A DNA stretch of 64,000 bases from the NCBI RefSeq assembly GCF_014204625.1, contig NZ_JACHLU010000018.1, positions 32,150 through 96,149 of the forward strand, in the 5' to 3' direction. The DNA is from Gillisella vitis (GTDB lineage Bacteria > Pseudomonadota > Alphaproteobacteria > Rhizobiales > Rhizobiaceae). Below, piece by piece: positions 1 through 9,301 of this stretch (position 1 is its first letter; every line of letters starts with the position of its first letter). Made by a program: the position numbers and the translations under genes. A model generated the notes under the pieces. The model made no database searches. It saw only the letters and a list, made by a program, of their open reading frames with translations, and was not told where the DNA came from.

Positions 1-900
1 GGCAAGCAGGTGAACCGCCTGTACATCGAAGACGGTGCAGACATCGAACGCGAACTTTATCTGTCGCTGCTCGTAGACCGCGCTGTTGGTCAGGTTGCTT
101 TCGTGGTCTCCACCGAAGGCGGCATGGACATTGAAACGGTTGCCCACGACACGCCTGAGAAGATCGTCAGTGTTGCTATCGATCCAGAGGCTGGTGTGAC
201 GGCTGACAATCTGGCGGCTCTGACCTCGGCTCTCAAGCTCGAAGGCGAAGCCAAGGCTGATGCTGAAAAGCTGTTCCCGATCCTGTATAAGGCCTTTGTC
301 GAAAAGGACATGGCTCTGCTGGAAGTGAACCCGCTGATCGTGATGAAGAACGGCCGTATGCGCGTTCTCGACGCCAAGATGTCTTTCGATGGCAACGCTC
401 TGTTCCGTCACGACGATGTTGTGGCCCTGCGCGACAAGACCGAAGAAGACGCCAAGGAAATCGAAGCCTCCAAGTATGATCTGGCCTACGTTGCTCTCGA
501 CGGCAACATCGGCTGCATGGTCAACGGCGCAGGTCTTGCCATGGCAACCATGGACATCATCAAGCTCTACGGTGCTGAGCCTGCAAACTTCCTCGACGTT
601 GGTGGCGGTGCTTCCAAGGAAAAGGTCACGGCAGCGTTCAAGATCATCACGGCTGATCCGGCTGTGAAGGGCATTCTGGTCAACATCTTCGGCGGCATCA
701 TGAAGTGTGATGTGATTGCAGAAGGCGTTCTGGCTGCTGTCAAGGAAGTCGGTCTGACCGTTCCTCTCGTTGTGCGCCTTGAAGGCACCAACGTTGAGCT
801 GGGTAAGAAAATCATCAACGAATCCGGTCTCAACGTCATTTCGGCGGATGATCTGGACGATGCTGCACAGAAGATTGTTGCAGCAGTGAAGGCGGCTTGA
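1..900 (+). CDS. sucC: Succinyl-CoA synthetase (ADP-forming) beta subunit, 5'-truncated by the window edge
   Basis: This is the C-terminal three quarters of the beta subunit, which forms the nucleotide- and succinate-binding part of succinyl-CoA synthetase in the TCA cycle. The reading frame is open from base 1, so the true start lies upstream of the window; an internal GTG at 10 is only a valine codon. Visible hallmarks are the ATP-grasp stretch ending in EVNPLIV, the CoA-ligase domain with FLDVGGGASKEKV and ILVNIFGGIMKCDVIAEG, and the C-terminal VRLEGTNVELGKK. It leads the sucC-x-sucD-sucA-sucB cluster. Only 4 bases separate it from the next gene, so co-transcription is very likely. Confidence 0.97.
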   Translation, partial: GKQVNRLYIEDGADIERELYLSLLVDRAVGQVAFVVSTEGGMDIETVAHDTPEKIVSVAIDPEAGVTADNLAALTSALKLEGEAKADAEKLFPILYKAFVEKDMALLEVNPLIVMKNGRMRVLDAKMSFDGNALFRHDDVVALRDKTEEDAKEIEASKYDLAYVALDGNIGCMVNGAGLAMATMDIIKLYGAEPANFLDVGGGASKEKVTAAFKIITADPAVKGILVNIFGGIMKCDVIAEGVLAAVKEVGLTVPLVVRLEGTNVELGKKIINESGLNVISADDLDDAAQKIVAAVKAA

Positions 901-904
901 GCTG

Positions 905-1285
905 ATGGCCAACACATCAAAGACCGTAACACGTCAGGCTTTCGGGCCAAACGAGACGGACATCAATCTTTGCTACTTCGTATCTTGGGATAGCGAGATT
1001 CCGGGTGAAGGCGAAGTTGCCGAGCGCTGGGCACATTTTAACGACAAAGATGATGCCGACGCCTATTTCGTCGAAAAGTCCAAGGATGCCGACCTGTTCG
1101 TCTGGAAGGGTGAGCTTGGCGTTTCCAAGTCACAGGGCCATTTCGACTGGTTCTACACCCAGTGGTCGAAGAGCCTTGAGAAGCATCTGACGCAAAAGCC
1201 AGCCCAGGGCATGGGCTACCGCTTTTCCAATGACGCCTTTGAGGCATTTGAACCCCTCGAGTTCGAGGAAGAGGAAGCCGAATAA
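905..1285 (+). CDS. Unrecognised 126-aa acidic protein inserted between sucC and sucD
   Basis: This gene starts 4 bases after the sucC stop and its TAA overlaps the sucD ATG by one base (TAATG), so it is fitted tightly into the operon and is probably translationally coupled. The product is soluble, rich in aromatic and acidic residues (Trp-rich centre around FDWFYTQWSK, C-terminus ending in a Glu run), with no signal peptide or membrane segment. I do not recognise a family. From memory of rhizobial genomes sucC and sucD are normally adjacent, so this looks like an accessory gene captured by a housekeeping operon. Its codon use resembles its neighbours. A role with succinyl-CoA synthetase is only inferred from position. 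Confidence 0.8.
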   Translation: MANTSKTVTRQAFGPNETDINLCYFVSWDSEIPGEGEVAERWAHFNDKDDADAYFVEKSKDADLFVWKGELGVSKSQGHFDWFYTQWSKSLEKHLTQKPAQGMGYRFSNDAFEAFEPLEFEEEEAE

Positions 1286-2187
1286 TGTCCATTCTGATCA
1301 ATAAAGACACCAAGGTCCTCGTTCAGGGCCTGACCGGCAAGACCGGCACCTTCCACACCGAGCAGGCTCTGGCCTATTACGGCACAAAGATGGTTGGCGG
1401 TATTCATCCTGCCAAGGGCGGCAGCAACTGGACCGGCTCCAAGGGCGAAACCCTGCCGATCTTTGCGTCTGTTGCCGAAGGCAAGGACGTCACCGGCGCG
1501 AATGCATCGGTGATCTACGTTCCGCCAGCAGGTGCAGCAGCAGCCATCATTGAAGCGATTGAAGCTGAAATTCCGCTGATCGTCTGCATCACCGAAGGCA
1601 TTCCAGTGGCCGACATGGTCAAGGTCAAGGCTCGTCTGGACAAGTCCAAGTCGCGCCTGATTGGCCCCAACTGCCCAGGCGTGATGACGCCGGAAGAGTG
1701 CAAGATCGGCATCATGCCGGGCTCGATCTTCCGCAAGGGTTCTGTTGGCGTGTTGTCGCGTTCCGGCACTTTGACCTACGAAGCCGTGTTCCAGACATCG
1801 AATGAAGGCCTCGGCCAGACATCGGCTGTCGGTATCGGTGGCGACCCGGTCAAGGGCACCGAGTTCATCGACATTCTGGAAATGTACCTCGCTGACGAAG
1901 CCACCAAGTCGATCATCATGATCGGTGAAATCGGTGGTTCGGCTGAAGAAGAGGCTGCACAGTTCCTCAAGGACGAAGCCAAGAAGGGCCGTTCGAAGCC
2001 AATGGTTGGCTTTATCGCGGGTCGTACGGCTCCTCCCGGTCGTACCATGGGTCACGCAGGTGCGGTGATCTCTGGCGGCAAGGGCGGCGCAGAAGACAAG
2101 ATCGAAGCCATGGAATCGGCTGGCATCCGGGTATCGCCCTCGCCAGCACGCCTTGGCAAGACGCTGGTGGAAGTCCTCAAGGGCTGA
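1285..2187 (+). CDS. sucD: Succinyl-CoA synthetase alpha subunit
   Basis: A 300-aa protein of normal family length. It binds CoA through an N-terminal Rossmann domain (VQGLTGKTGTFH at about residues 14-25) and carries the phospho-histidine used in catalysis in the segment GRTAPPGRTMGHAGA near residue 250. With SucC it interconverts succinyl-CoA and succinate with nucleotide phosphorylation in the cytoplasm. The ATG overlaps the stop of the upstream 126-aa gene by one base. A gap of 162 bases follows before sucA, which leaves room for a separate promoter. Confidence 0.97.
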   Translation: MSILINKDTKVLVQGLTGKTGTFHTEQALAYYGTKMVGGIHPAKGGSNWTGSKGETLPIFASVAEGKDVTGANASVIYVPPAGAAAAIIEAIEAEIPLIVCITEGIPVADMVKVKARLDKSKSRLIGPNCPGVMTPEECKIGIMPGSIFRKGSVGVLSRSGTLTYEAVFQTSNEGLGQTSAVGIGGDPVKGTEFIDILEMYLADEATKSIIMIGEIGGSAEEEAAQFLKDEAKKGRSKPMVGFIAGRTAPPGRTMGHAGAVISGGKGGAEDKIEAMESAGIRVSPSPARLGKTLVEVLKG

Positions 2188-2349
2188 ACCTGTATGGAGT
2201 GAAGGGCAGGCGTGCGGATCAAGGCCCGCCTGCCTATATTCCAGTTTTAAGTCCAGTTGAGCGCAAGTTTGAACTGGCACATATTCGACAGGCCGAATAT
2301 TCGGTTATGACCTCAAGTCGGGAGGCGGGCACGGGGCTCGCAAGAAACC

Positions 2350-5343
2350 ATGGCAAGGCAAGAAGCCAACGAGCAATTTCAGATCACATCCTTTCTGGAT
2401 GGATCGAATGCGATCTATATCGAGCAGCTTTACGCGCGTTACGAAGACGATCCGAATTCGGTATCGGCTGAGTGGCAATCCTTCTTCAAGGCGCTGGGCG
2501 ATAATCCGAGCGACGTGAAAAAGGCGGCCAAGGGAGCCTCCTGGCAGCGCAGCAACTGGCCGCTGACACCGCGCAATGATCTGGTATCGGCGCTGGATGG
2601 TAATTGGGGTCTGGTTGAAAAGGCCATTGAAACCAAGGTCAAGGGCAAGGCAGAAGCTGCTGCGAGCGCTGGCAAGCCGGTGTCTGAAGTGGAAGTGTTG
2701 CAGGCGACCCGCGATAGCGTGCGCGCCATCATGATGATCCGCGCCTATCGTATGCGCGGCCATCTGCACGCCAAGCTCGACCCGCTCGGCATTGCCACGG
2801 CAGTTGAAGATTATAACGAATTGTCTCCATCTTCCTATGGTTTCAGCGAGGCAGATTACGATCGCAAGATCTTCATCGACAACGTTTTGGGGCTGGAATA
2901 CGCAACAATCCGTGAGATGATCGAAATTCTGGAGCGTACCTATTGCTCGACGCTCGGTTTCGAATTCATGCATATCTCCAATCCGGAAGAAAAGCAGTGG
3001 ATTCAGGAGCGTATTGAAGGCGTTGACAAGGGTGTTGATTTCACCGTTGAAGGCAAAAAGGCGATTTTGCAAAAGCTCATTGAGGCCGAGGGCTTCGAGC
3101 AGTTCATCGACGTAAAATACAAAGGCACCAAGCGCTTTGGTCTGGATGGCGGTGAATCGCTGATCCCGGCGCTGGAGCAGATCATCAAGCGCGGTGGTCA
3201 GGAAGGTCTGGAAGAAGTCGTGCTCGGCATGGCGCATCGTGGCCGTCTGAACGTGTTGACCAACGTGATGGGCAAGCCGCATCGCGCTGTGTTCCACGAG
3301 TTCAAGGGCGGTTCGTTCAAGCCTGATGAAGTCGAAGGCTCGGGCGACGTCAAGTACCATCTGGGTGCCTCGTCTGACCGCGAATTCAACGGCAACAAGG
3401 TTCACCTGTCGCTGACAGCCAACCCATCGCACCTTGAAATCGTCAACCCTGTGGTGATGGGCAAGGCCCGCGCCAAGCAGGATCAGTTGGCCAAGGTCTG
3501 GGATGGCGACGTGATTCCGCTGAAGGAACGCGCCAAGGTTCTGCCGCTGCTGCTGCATGGTGATGCGGCTTTTGCGGGTCAGGGCGTTGTGGCTGAAATT
3601 CTCGGCCTGTCGGGTCTGCGCGGTCATCGCGTGGCGGGCACCATGCACGTCATCATCAACAACCAGATCGGCTTTACCACCAATCCGGGCTTCTCGCGCT
3701 CGTCGCCTTATCCATCGGATGTGGCCAAGATGATCGAAGCGCCGATCTTCCACGTCAATGGTGATGATCCGGAAGCTGTGGTTTATGCCGCCAAGGTTGC
3801 CACGGAATTCCGCATGAAGTTCCACAAGCCGGTTGTTGTGGACATGTTCTGCTACCGTCGCTTTGGCCACAATGAAGGTGATGAGCCTTCGTTCACCCAG
3901 CCAAAGATGTATAAGGAAATTCGCGCCCACAAGACTGTTGTGCAGGTCTATGGCGAGCGTCTGATTGCCGAAGGTGTGATCACCGAAGGCGATCTGGAGA
4001 AAATGAAGGCCGATTGGCGCGCGCATCTCGAGCAGGAGTTCGAGGCTGGCCAGTCCTACAAGCCCAACAAGGCTGACTGGCTGGATGGTGTCTGGTCTGG
4101 TCTTCGTGCTGCCGACAATGCCGATGAGCAGCGTCGTGGCAAGACAGCTGTGCCGATGAAGACCCTGAAGGAAATCGGTCGCAAGCTCTCGACCATTCCA
4201 GAAGGTTTCAACGCTCACCGCACCATTCAGCGCTTCATGGATAACCGCGCTCAGATGATTGAGACGGGCGAAGGCATTGACTGGGCGATGGCCGAAGCTT
4301 TGGCCTTTGGCTCCACCGTGCTGGATGGTCACAAGATCCGTCTCTCCGGTCAGGATTGCGAACGCGGCACCTTCAGCCAACGCCACTCGGTTCTCTACGA
4401 CCAGGGTACTGAAGAGCGTTACATTCCTTTGGCCAATCTGGCACCCAACCAGGCACGCTATGAAGTGATCAACTCCATGCTGTCTGAAGAGGCAGTGCTT
4501 GGCTTTGAATATGGATATTCGCTGGCCCGTCCAAACGCTCTGACCCTGTGGGAAGCCCAGTTTGGTGACTTCGCCAACGGTGCGCAGGTGGTGTTTGACC
4601 AGTTCATCTCGTCGGGTGAGCGCAAGTGGCTGCGTATGTCGGGTCTGGTCTGCCTTCTGCCGCATGGCTATGAAGGTCAGGGGCCAGAGCATTCATCAGC
4701 CCGCCTTGAGCGCTGGTTGCAGATGTGTGCCGAAGACAATATGCAGGTTGCCAACGTTACCACGCCAAGCAACTATTTCCATATCCTGCGCCGTCAGGTG
4801 AAGCGCGATTTCCGTAAGCCGCTGATTCTGATGACACCAAAATCCTTGTTGCGCCACAAGCGTGCAACATCGACATTGGCGGAAATGGCGGGCGAAAGCT
4901 CGTTCCACCGTCTGCTGTGGGATGATGCCGAGATCATCAAGGATGGCCCGATCAAGCTGCAAAAGGATGCCAAGATCCGTCGCGTGGTGATGTGCACGGG
5001 TAAGGTTTACTACGACCTGCTGGAAGAGCGCGAAAAGCGCGGCATTGACGATGTCTACCTGCTGCGTATTGAACAGCTCTATCCATTCCCGGCCAAGGCG
5101 CTGATCAATGAACTGTCCCGCTTCCGCAATGCGGAGATGGTCTGGTGCCAGGAAGAGCCCAAGAACATGGGTGCCTGGTCGTTCATCGATCCGTATCTGG
5201 AATGGGTTCTGGCGCATATCGATGCCAAGTACCAGCGCGTGCGCTACACCGGACGTCCTGCGGCAGCATCGCCTGCAACAGGCCTGATGTCCAAGCACCT
5301 TGCCCAGCTTGAAGCCTTCCTGGAGGACGCGTTGGGCGGCTGA
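2350..5343 (+). CDS. sucA: 2-oxoglutarate dehydrogenase E1 component
   Basis: A 997-aa thiamine-diphosphate-dependent decarboxylase, the entry enzyme of the 2-oxoglutarate dehydrogenase complex. Typical E1o segments are visible in order: the N-terminal E2-binding region (FLDGSNAIYIEQLYARYEDDP), GMAHRGRLNVLTNV, LTANPSHLE, HGDAAFAGQGVV, the ThDP/Mg region with NNQIGFTTNP, FCYRRFGHNEGDEP, and a C-terminal transketolase-like domain with GYEGQGPEHSSARLER. The ATG at 2350 gives the family's usual N-terminus; a GGAGG lies 24 bases upstream, which is far for a ribosome site. Followed by sucB after 57 bases. Confidence 0.97.
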   Translation: MARQEANEQFQITSFLDGSNAIYIEQLYARYEDDPNSVSAEWQSFFKALGDNPSDVKKAAKGASWQRSNWPLTPRNDLVSALDGNWGLVEKAIETKVKGKAEAAASAGKPVSEVEVLQATRDSVRAIMMIRAYRMRGHLHAKLDPLGIATAVEDYNELSPSSYGFSEADYDRKIFIDNVLGLEYATIREMIEILERTYCSTLGFEFMHISNPEEKQWIQERIEGVDKGVDFTVEGKKAILQKLIEAEGFEQFIDVKYKGTKRFGLDGGESLIPALEQIIKRGGQEGLEEVVLGMAHRGRLNVLTNVMGKPHRAVFHEFKGGSFKPDEVEGSGDVKYHLGASSDREFNGNKVHLSLTANPSHLEIVNPVVMGKARAKQDQLAKVWDGDVIPLKERAKVLPLLLHGDAAFAGQGVVAEILGLSGLRGHRVAGTMHVIINNQIGFTTNPGFSRSSPYPSDVAKMIEAPIFHVNGDDPEAVVYAAKVATEFRMKFHKPVVVDMFCYRRFGHNEGDEPSFTQPKMYKEIRAHKTVVQVYGERLIAEGVITEGDLEKMKADWRAHLEQEFEAGQSYKPNKADWLDGVWSGLRAADNADEQRRGKTAVPMKTLKEIGRKLSTIPEGFNAHRTIQRFMDNRAQMIETGEGIDWAMAEALAFGSTVLDGHKIRLSGQDCERGTFSQRHSVLYDQGTEERYIPLANLAPNQARYEVINSMLSEEAVLGFEYGYSLARPNALTLWEAQFGDFANGAQVVFDQFISSGERKWLRMSGLVCLLPHGYEGQGPEHSSARLERWLQMCAEDNMQVANVTTPSNYFHILRRQVKRDFRKPLILMTPKSLLRHKRATSTLAEMAGESSFHRLLWDDAEIIKDGPIKLQKDAKIRRVVMCTGKVYYDLLEEREKRGIDDVYLLRIEQLYPFPAKALINELSRFRNAEMVWCQEEPKNMGAWSFIDPYLEWVLAHIDAKYQRVRYTGRPAAASPATGLMSKHLAQLEAFLEDALGG

Positions 5344-5400
5344 TACCGCCCTAAAGCATCCTCGTTTGAAACCTATTTAGATCAACGGAATTGTTTTATC

Positions 5401-6612
5401 ATGGCCACTGAAATCCGCGTCCCCACTCTGGGAGAATCCGTCAGCGAAGCCACCGTCGGCACCTGGTTCAAAAAGGTTGGCGATGTTGTCAAGGCTGACG
5501 AGCCGCTCGTTGAACTTGAAACCGACAAGGTAACGGTTGAAGTTCCTTGTCCAGTCTCGGGCGTTCTGACTGAAATCGTTGCCGCCAACGGCGAAACGGT
5601 GGGTCTCGGCGCATTGCTGGGCAACATTACCGAAGGCGCATCGGCTGGTGCGAGCGCCCCTGCTGCTGCCCCGGCTCCAGCTGCTGCCGCCCCTGCTGCT
5701 CCAGCTCCAGCCGCAGCTGCTTCCATGCCAGCCGCTCCGGCTGCTGCCAAGCTGGCTGCTGACAACAACATCAACACGGCTGATGTTGATGGCTCCGGCA
5801 AGCGTGGTCAGGTGCTGAAGGGTGATGTGATCGCAGCCATCGCCAAGGGTCCGGTTGCCGCAGCACCTGCGGCTCCTGCTGCACCCCGTCCAGTGTCCAG
5901 CGCCGACGATGCATCGCGCGAAGAGCGCGTCAAGATGACCCGCCTGCGCCAGACCATTGCCAAGCGTCTGAAGGATGCCCAGAACACAGCCGCCATGCTG
6001 ACCACTTACAACGAAGTGGACATGTCGGCGGTGATGAGCCTGCGCAACAAGTACAAGGACATTTTTGAAAAGAAGCACGGCGTCAAGCTGGGCTTCATGG
6101 GCTTCTTCACCAAGGCCGTGACCCACGCCCTGAAGGAATTGCCTGCTGTGAATGCCGAAATCGACGGCACGGACATCATCTACAAGAACTACTGCCACGT
6201 TGGCATGGCCGTTGGCACCGACAAGGGCCTAGTGGTTCCGGTGATCCGCGATGCCGACCAGATGTCGATTTCCGGCGTTGAAAAGGAACTCGGCCGTCTT
6301 GCCAAGGCAGCCCGCGATGGCTCGCTCTCGATGGCCGACATGCAGGGCGGCACCTTCACCATTACCAATGGTGGCGTGTATGGCTCGCTGATGTCTTCGC
6401 CGATCCTGAATGCACCGCAGTCCGGTATTCTGGGCATGCACAAAATTCAGGATCGTCCGGTTGTGGTTGGCGGCCAGATTGTCATCCGTCCGATGATGTA
6501 TCTGGCGCTGTCCTATGACCACCGGATTGTGGACGGCAAGGAAGCCGTGACCTTCCTCGTGCGCGTCAAGGAAAGCCTGGAAGATCCAGAGCGTCTGGTT
6601 CTCGATCTTTAA
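5401..6612 (+). CDS. sucB: Dihydrolipoamide succinyltransferase (E2 of 2-oxoglutarate dehydrogenase)
   Basis: A 403-aa E2 with one lipoyl domain (residues about 1-77, lipoyl lysine in ETDKVTVEV), a flexible Ala/Pro linker (about 80-118), a peripheral-subunit-binding domain that docks E1/E3 (AADNNINTADVDGSGKRG and GDV), and the acyltransferase domain with the catalytic SYDHRIVDG near residue 375. A single lipoyl domain and DHR-I-VDG near the C-terminus fit succinyl- rather than acetyltransferases, as does the position after sucA. It transfers the succinyl group from lipoate to CoA. Confidence 0.97.
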   Translation: MATEIRVPTLGESVSEATVGTWFKKVGDVVKADEPLVELETDKVTVEVPCPVSGVLTEIVAANGETVGLGALLGNITEGASAGASAPAAAPAPAAAAPAAPAPAAAASMPAAPAAAKLAADNNINTADVDGSGKRGQVLKGDVIAAIAKGPVAAAPAAPAAPRPVSSADDASREERVKMTRLRQTIAKRLKDAQNTAAMLTTYNEVDMSAVMSLRNKYKDIFEKKHGVKLGFMGFFTKAVTHALKELPAVNAEIDGTDIIYKNYCHVGMAVGTDKGLVVPVIRDADQMSISGVEKELGRLAKAARDGSLSMADMQGGTFTITNGGVYGSLMSSPILNAPQSGILGMHKIQDRPVVVGGQIVIRPMMYLALSYDHRIVDGKEAVTFLVRVKESLEDPERLVLDL

Positions 6613-6629
6613 TCCAAAAACTGAAATCG

Positions 6630-6657
6630 TCTTCCGCGGCCAAAAGGTTGCGGAAGA
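6630..6657. repeat. Strong hairpin downstream of sucB
   Basis: A 12-bp stem (two G-T wobbles) with an AAAA loop: 6630-6641 pairs with 6646-6657. There is no T-run after it, so it is more likely an mRNA-stabilising or RIME-type palindrome than a classical terminator. The following bases 6685-6716 resemble part of the intergenic repeat described at 29303. Confidence 0.55.
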
Positions 6658-6724
6658 TGTCAGCGCATAAAATGCGATTGGCATTCCATGGGGAATGGTG
6701 CGAACCAAAAAGTGGAGCATGTTG

Positions 6725-7138
6725 ATGCAGCCGACTTTTCTTGCCGCTTCGCCGCTTTTGCCGCTGATTGGCCTCAGTGTGGTATTGCTGGTCGTTCATA
6801 TCTTGCTGCAAGGCATGACGGCGACGAAAGAGCTTGGCAGCAGCTGGAATGCCGGTCCGCGCGATGATGATCAAAAGCCGACCGGCACTCTGGCTGGTCG
6901 TGCAGCGAGGACATCATCGAATTTCCGGGAAACCTATCCGGGGTTTGTGGCGCTGGCCTTTGGTCTTATTCTTGCGGGTGATCCGCATGGCTTTGGTTTG
7001 ATGGGTGGCTGGGTGTGGTTGGCCTGCCGGGTCGTTTATATTCCGCTCTATCTGGTCGGTATTCCCTATATCCGCTCTCTCGTGTGGCTGGGATCAATGG
7101 CCGGACTGGCGGCAATGCTGCTGGTACTGATGTTTTAA
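6725..7138 (+). CDS. MAPEG-family membrane protein
   Basis: A 137-aa integral membrane protein with four hydrophobic stretches (approximately residues 8-30, 68-85, 92-112 and 116-136). The pattern of the second half, FRETYPGFVALAFGLIL followed by GWVWLACRVVYIPLYLVGIPYIRSLVW, matches the MAPEG group (membrane-associated eicosanoid and glutathione metabolism proteins), whose bacterial members are mostly uncharacterised. I chose the ATG at 6725 because GGAG lies 8 bases before it; ATG at 6719 in the same frame is too close to that site. It is inserted, together with the LysE-like gene, between sucB and lpd. Function in this organism is not known. Confidence 0.8.
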   Translation: MQPTFLAASPLLPLIGLSVVLLVVHILLQGMTATKELGSSWNAGPRDDDQKPTGTLAGRAARTSSNFRETYPGFVALAFGLILAGDPHGFGLMGGWVWLACRVVYIPLYLVGIPYIRSLVWLGSMAGLAAMLLVLMF

Positions 7139-7168
7139 CGGAAAAGCCGGACGGTATGAGGAAAGTTG

Positions 7169-7810
7169 ATGCATCCCTATCTGTTTGAACTCGCATCCCT
7201 GATGGCCATCTTTGCCTTCGCCATTGTCTCGCCGGGGGCTGATCTGGCTATGGTGATGCGCCAGTCGCTGATCCACGGACGCCGCGAAGCGATCATCACC
7301 AGCTTTGGTATCGGTGCTTCGCTGATGTTTCATGTCACCTACACCATCCTTGGTCTTGGCCTGATCATTTCTCAGTCGATTTACCTTTTCAACATCGTCA
7401 AATGGTGCGGCGTTGCTTACCTTTTGTACATTGGTGTGAAAGCGCTCCGGGCCGGAAAATCCGACCTGACGGTGCAGCCGGATACGGAGGGTGGCGAGCG
7501 CAAGCAGCAATCCGCAGTCAAATCCTTCGTTCTGGGCTTTGCGGCCAATGCCCTGAACCCGAAGCCGGTGTTTTTCTTCCTGTCGATCTTCTCCACGGTG
7601 GTGAGCATTCACACGCCGATTGCGGTCAAGTTTGGCTATGGTCTGGTGATGGCAAGCTGCCTGATCCTGTGGTTTGTTGGCGTCAGCATGTTCATGACGA
7701 CGCCGAAGATGCGTGTGGCCTTCTCAAAGGCCAGCCAATGGATTGACCGCGCCAGTGGTGCCGTCTTCATCGTGCTGGGTCTTAAGCTTGCAACCGAGAA
7801 GGCCAGTTAA
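7169..7810 (+). CDS. LysE-family amino-acid exporter
   Basis: A 213-aa membrane protein with about six hydrophobic segments and the family's features: SPGADLAMVMRQSLIHGRR near the first membrane helix, GIGASLMFHVTYTILGLG, the KWCGVAYLLYIGVKALR segment, and GFAANALNPKPVFFFLS in the second half. LysE/RhtB proteins export amino acids or related metabolites. The ATG at 7169 is preceded by GAGG at 7158-7161. It is in the same orientation as its neighbours in the suc-lpd cluster, 30 bases after the MAPEG-like gene. The substrate cannot be told from sequence. Confidence 0.87.
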   Translation: MHPYLFELASLMAIFAFAIVSPGADLAMVMRQSLIHGRREAIITSFGIGASLMFHVTYTILGLGLIISQSIYLFNIVKWCGVAYLLYIGVKALRAGKSDLTVQPDTEGGERKQQSAVKSFVLGFAANALNPKPVFFFLSIFSTVVSIHTPIAVKFGYGLVMASCLILWFVGVSMFMTTPKMRVAFSKASQWIDRASGAVFIVLGLKLATEKAS

Positions 7811-7892
7811 TCCGGGGTGCTCTGTGCCTCTTCTGCTTTGCCTTGAGCCCACTGTGATGGGTGGCACAACGTTTGATATAAAGGAATGAAAA

Positions 7893-9299
7893 ATGGCGTA
7901 TGATCTTGTTGTCATCGGTAGCGGCCCCGGCGGTTATGTCTGCGCGATCAAGGCAGCTCAGCTGGGTATGAAGGTGGCTGTGGTTGAAAAGCGCGCGACT
8001 TACGGCGGCACCTGCCTGAACGTCGGCTGCATCCCCTCCAAGGCGCTGCTACATGCCTCTGAAATGTTCCATCACGCTGCCCATGGCATGGCCGATCTGG
8101 GTGTTGAGGTTGGCGCGGCAAAGCTCAACCTTCCCAAGATGATGGCCCATAAGGATGCCACCGTGAAGGCCAATGTTGAAGGCGTGTCCTTCCTGTTCAA
8201 GAAGAACAAGATTGATGGCGTGATTGGTACAGGCAAGATCGTCGCCGCTGGCAAGGTCTCCGTCACCAATGACAAGGGCGAAGAGCAGATTCTCGAAACA
8301 AAGAACATCGTTATTGCTACGGGCTCAGATGTTGCGGGCATTCCCGGCGTGGCCGTGGATATTGACGAGAAGATCATCGTCTCCTCCACTGGCGGCATTG
8401 CGCTGGACAAGGTGCCGGGCAAGATGATCGTGGTTGGCGGCGGCGTCATCGGCCTTGAGCTTGGCTCGGTCTGGGCACGTCTGGGTGCCAAGGTCACGGT
8501 TGTTGAATATCTCGACACCATCCTCGGCGGCATGGACGGCGAAGTGTCCAAGCAGTTCCAGCGCATGTTGGTCAAGCAGGGCATGGAATTCAATCTCGGT
8601 GCCAAGGTGACGGCTGTTGAAAAGTCCGGCACCGGTGCCAAGGTCACATTTGAGCCTGCCAAGGGCGGCGAAGCCACCACGCTTGACGCCGATGTTGTGC
8701 TGGTGGCCACCGGCCGCAAGCCTTACACCACGGGTCTGGGCCTTGAGGCTGTTGGCGTTGCCCTCGACAATCGCGGCCGCGTGGAAATCGACAACCACTT
8801 CCAGACCAATGTGGCTGGCATTTACGCCATCGGCGACGTGGTCAAGGGTCCAATGCTGGCCCATAAGGCTGAAGATGAAGGCGTGGCTCTGGCCGAAATT
8901 CTCTCCGGTCAGCATGGTCATGTGAATTACGATGTCATTCCGGGCGTGGTGTATACCCAGCCGGAAGTGGCCTCTGTTGGCAAGACCGAGGAAGAGCTGA
9001 AGGCCGCAGGCGTGGCTTATAAGGCTGGCAAGTTCCCCTTCACGGCGAATGGCCGCGCCCGCGCGATGAACGCAACGGATGGTTTCGTCAAGGTTCTGGC
9101 TGACAAGGACACCGACCGCGTTCTCGGCGTTCACATCATCGGCTTGGGTGCTGGCGAGATGATCCATGAAGCGGCCGTGCTGATGGAATTTGGTGGCTCG
9201 TCTGAAGATCTGGGCCGCACCTGCCATGCGCACCCCACCATGTCGGAAGCCGTGAAGGAAGCCGCATTGGCAACGTTTGCCAAGCCAATCCACATGTGA
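7893..9299 (+). CDS. lpdA: Dihydrolipoamide dehydrogenase (E3)
   Basis: A 468-aa FAD/NAD flavoprotein that reoxidises lipoamide, here very probably for the adjacent 2-oxoglutarate dehydrogenase. Seen in order: the FAD-binding VIGSGPGGYVCAIKAAQLG at residues 6-24, the redox disulfide GGTCLNVGCIPSK near residue 40, the NAD-binding VVGGGVIGLELGSVWARLG near residue 180, the second FAD motif YAIGDVVKGPMLAHKAEDEG near 312, and the C-terminal active-site His-Glu in CHAHPTMSEAVKEA. Length is normal. It ends the suc cluster, followed by hairpins and a terminator. Confidence 0.97.
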   Translation: MAYDLVVIGSGPGGYVCAIKAAQLGMKVAVVEKRATYGGTCLNVGCIPSKALLHASEMFHHAAHGMADLGVEVGAAKLNLPKMMAHKDATVKANVEGVSFLFKKNKIDGVIGTGKIVAAGKVSVTNDKGEEQILETKNIVIATGSDVAGIPGVAVDIDEKIIVSSTGGIALDKVPGKMIVVGGGVIGLELGSVWARLGAKVTVVEYLDTILGGMDGEVSKQFQRMLVKQGMEFNLGAKVTAVEKSGTGAKVTFEPAKGGEATTLDADVVLVATGRKPYTTGLGLEAVGVALDNRGRVEIDNHFQTNVAGIYAIGDVVKGPMLAHKAEDEGVALAEILSGQHGHVNYDVIPGVVYTQPEVASVGKTEEELKAAGVAYKAGKFPFTANGRARAMNATDGFVKVLADKDTDRVLGVHIIGLGAGEMIHEAAVLMEFGGSSEDLGRTCHAHPTMSEAVKEAALATFAKPIHM

Positions 9300-9301
9300 T
9301 C

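Noticed and set aside
2305..4692. 795-codon open frame on the minus strand
   Set aside because: It lies wholly antisense to sucA, whose protein is unmistakable; codon bias of the sense gene keeps the opposite frame open. Similar long antisense frames over atpA, atpD, cheA and priA were rejected for the same reason.
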